From contig LT635984.1 of NCBI GenBank assembly GCA_900128565.1, forward strand, positions 1 to 26,790: a stretch of DNA of 26,790 nucleotides. The letters are read 5' to 3'. Below are positions 26,038 to 26,790 of the stretch, piece by piece (position 1 is the stretch's first letter; the number at the start of each line of letters is the position of its first letter). The DNA is from Stramenopiles sp. TOSAG23-6. Its lineage: Eukaryota > Sar. Under the pieces are notes generated by a model. It had not been told where the DNA came from. It made no database searches and saw only the letters and a program-made list of their open reading frames with translations. A program made the position numbers and the translations under genes.

Positions 26038-26790
26038 ATGGCAGATATAGATGACGAGGATTTATCTCGTTGTATCGAAGACGCATTTCAGCCAGATATA
26101 TCACTGAAAAAGCTTCGTAGAATCCTCGAGAAAAAGCTTCACCTTGAAAAGAATTCTCTCAGGTCTGAGAAGGACCGTATTAAAAGCATTGTCCTTGCTA
26201 TAGTGGACCGCAAGCGAAGGGAAGAAGAAGCTTCGGCCAAGTCTGAAGCTGAGTCTGAGGGTGAAATGGAAGGCAAGAAGGAGGTTTCATCGAAGAAGAC
26301 CACAAAAAAAAAGAAAAAGAAAGGTCCTAAGCGAGCTTTATCTGCGTATGTGTATTTTACTACACATCACCGCGCATCAATGAAAGCGTCTAATCCTGAA
26401 GCGACTAATCCGGAGTTGATGAAACTTCTNGCTGCTAAATGGAAGAATGCTACGACTGAAGAAAAGCAATTTGCAATAGAACTACATGATGAAGATGTTA
26501 TTCGAGCTGATAAAGAAAAGGCTGAATGGGTAGACTCCGATCCCGATAGTGGTGAAGAAGAACAAGTAAAAAAGAAAAAGAAAGGTCCTAAGCGAGCTGT
26601 GTCAGCATATGTGTATTTTACCACGCATCACCGCGCATCAATGAAAGCATCTAATCCTGAAGCGACTAATCCGGAGTTGATGAAACTTCTTGCTGCTAAA
26701 TGGAAGAATGCTACGACTGAAGAAAAGCAATTTGCAATAGAACTACATGATGAAGATGTTATTCGAGCTGATAAAGAAAAGGCTGAATGG
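26038..26790 (+). CDS. DEK_C plus tandem HMG-box chromatin protein, C-terminus off the window
   Basis: ATG at 26038, open to the window end (251 codons). Residues ~6-57 ('DEDLSRCIEDAFQPDISLKK....SEKDRIKSIVLAIV') fit a DEK_C domain. An acidic/Lys-rich linker follows, then two HMG boxes beginning near residues 96 and 183 ('KGPKRALSAYVYFTTHHRAS', then 'LAAKWKNATTEEKQFAIELH'). HMG boxes bend DNA, and DEK_C domains bind DNA or multimerise, so this is a nuclear chromatin architectural protein resembling FACT-associated or NHP6-like factors. The second box is nearly identical to the first at DNA level, showing very recent duplication. More boxes may follow. An n at 26430 falls inside box 1. Confidence 0.88.
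   Translation, partial: MADIDDEDLSRCIEDAFQPDISLKKLRRILEKKLHLEKNSLRSEKDRIKSIVLAIVDRKRREEEASAKSEAESEGEMEGKKEVSSKKTTKKKKKKGPKRALSAYVYFTTHHRASMKASNPEATNPELMKLXAAKWKNATTEEKQFAIELHDEDVIRADKEKAEWVDSDPDSGEEEQVKKKKKGPKRAVSAYVYFTTHHRASMKASNPEATNPELMKLLAAKWKNATTEEKQFAIELHDEDVIRADKEKAEW
26323..26790 (+). repeat. 261-bp in-frame tandem duplication of the HMG box
   Basis: GGTCCTAAGCGAGC begins units at 26323 and 26584, period 261 bp (87 codons). After the first ~55 bp the units are identical apart from one n and a silent difference. The window stops 207 bp into the second unit, so further copies may be collapsed or lost. Confidence 0.92.

Noticed and set aside
1-26790. tRNA, rRNA, CRISPR or viral genes
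   Set aside because: No cloverleaf, rRNA-like stretch, spaced direct-repeat array or viral protein was recognised by reading; a covariance-model search was not possible.

Overview
This is a gene-dense, AT-rich nuclear segment from a protist that uses the standard genetic code (TAA, TAG and TGA all end genes). It encodes sixteen recognisable gene units with no operons, rRNA, tRNA, CRISPR or phage features that I can see. Tudor-like repeats of the type rich in 'DGTYDVLYDDGE', SHOCT and DEK_C/HMG proteins, and TTAGGG-type telomere-like motifs fit a marine stramenopile-like lineage. That placement is an inference. Occasional n bases, and both window ends lying inside near-identical tandem repeats, suggest a short-read or single-cell contig.

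Layout, left to right: Tudor-like repeat protein (-, runs off the left edge); CaMK-like kinase (+); myristoylation-motif EF-hand-like protein (-); N-terminal part of the rRNA-processing factor RRP5 (+) joined at an intron to the C-terminal part of a carnitine acyltransferase (+); small TIM chaperone (-); NUP43-like WD40 protein (+); AAAP amino-acid transporter (-); SERBP1/Stm1-type ribosome-binding protein (+); DENND10 (-); CTP synthase (+); Cys-rich membrane protein (-); SHOCT protein (+); four-helix membrane protein (-); secreted or ER repeat protein (+); IQ-array protein (-); DEK_C plus HMG-box protein (+, runs off the right edge). Every neighbouring unit is on the opposite strand. The segment is therefore a chain of divergent pairs (246-756 bp between starts) and convergent pairs (146-298 bp between stops).

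The outstanding feature is a family of five near-identical 92-110 bp introns in four gene units between 2.4 and 7.3 kb (an introner family). All lie in sense orientation. They begin GTRYGTTTTAT, carry a palindromic TTTCGTACGAAA core and a TACCTAAC branch-site-like motif followed by T-rich sequence, and end in AATAC followed by RT, with no AG at the 3' end under any placement of the boundary. Each is bounded by a 3-8 bp direct repeat. Conserved protein sequence across four of the five fixes the excision sites to within that repeat. Four ordinary GT-AG introns occur in other genes of the same window, so a conventional splicing pathway is also present.

The fifth element sits exactly where RRP5 changes into carnitine acyltransferase, with incompatible reading phases. 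This is either an assembly misjoin or a real recombination between intron copies.
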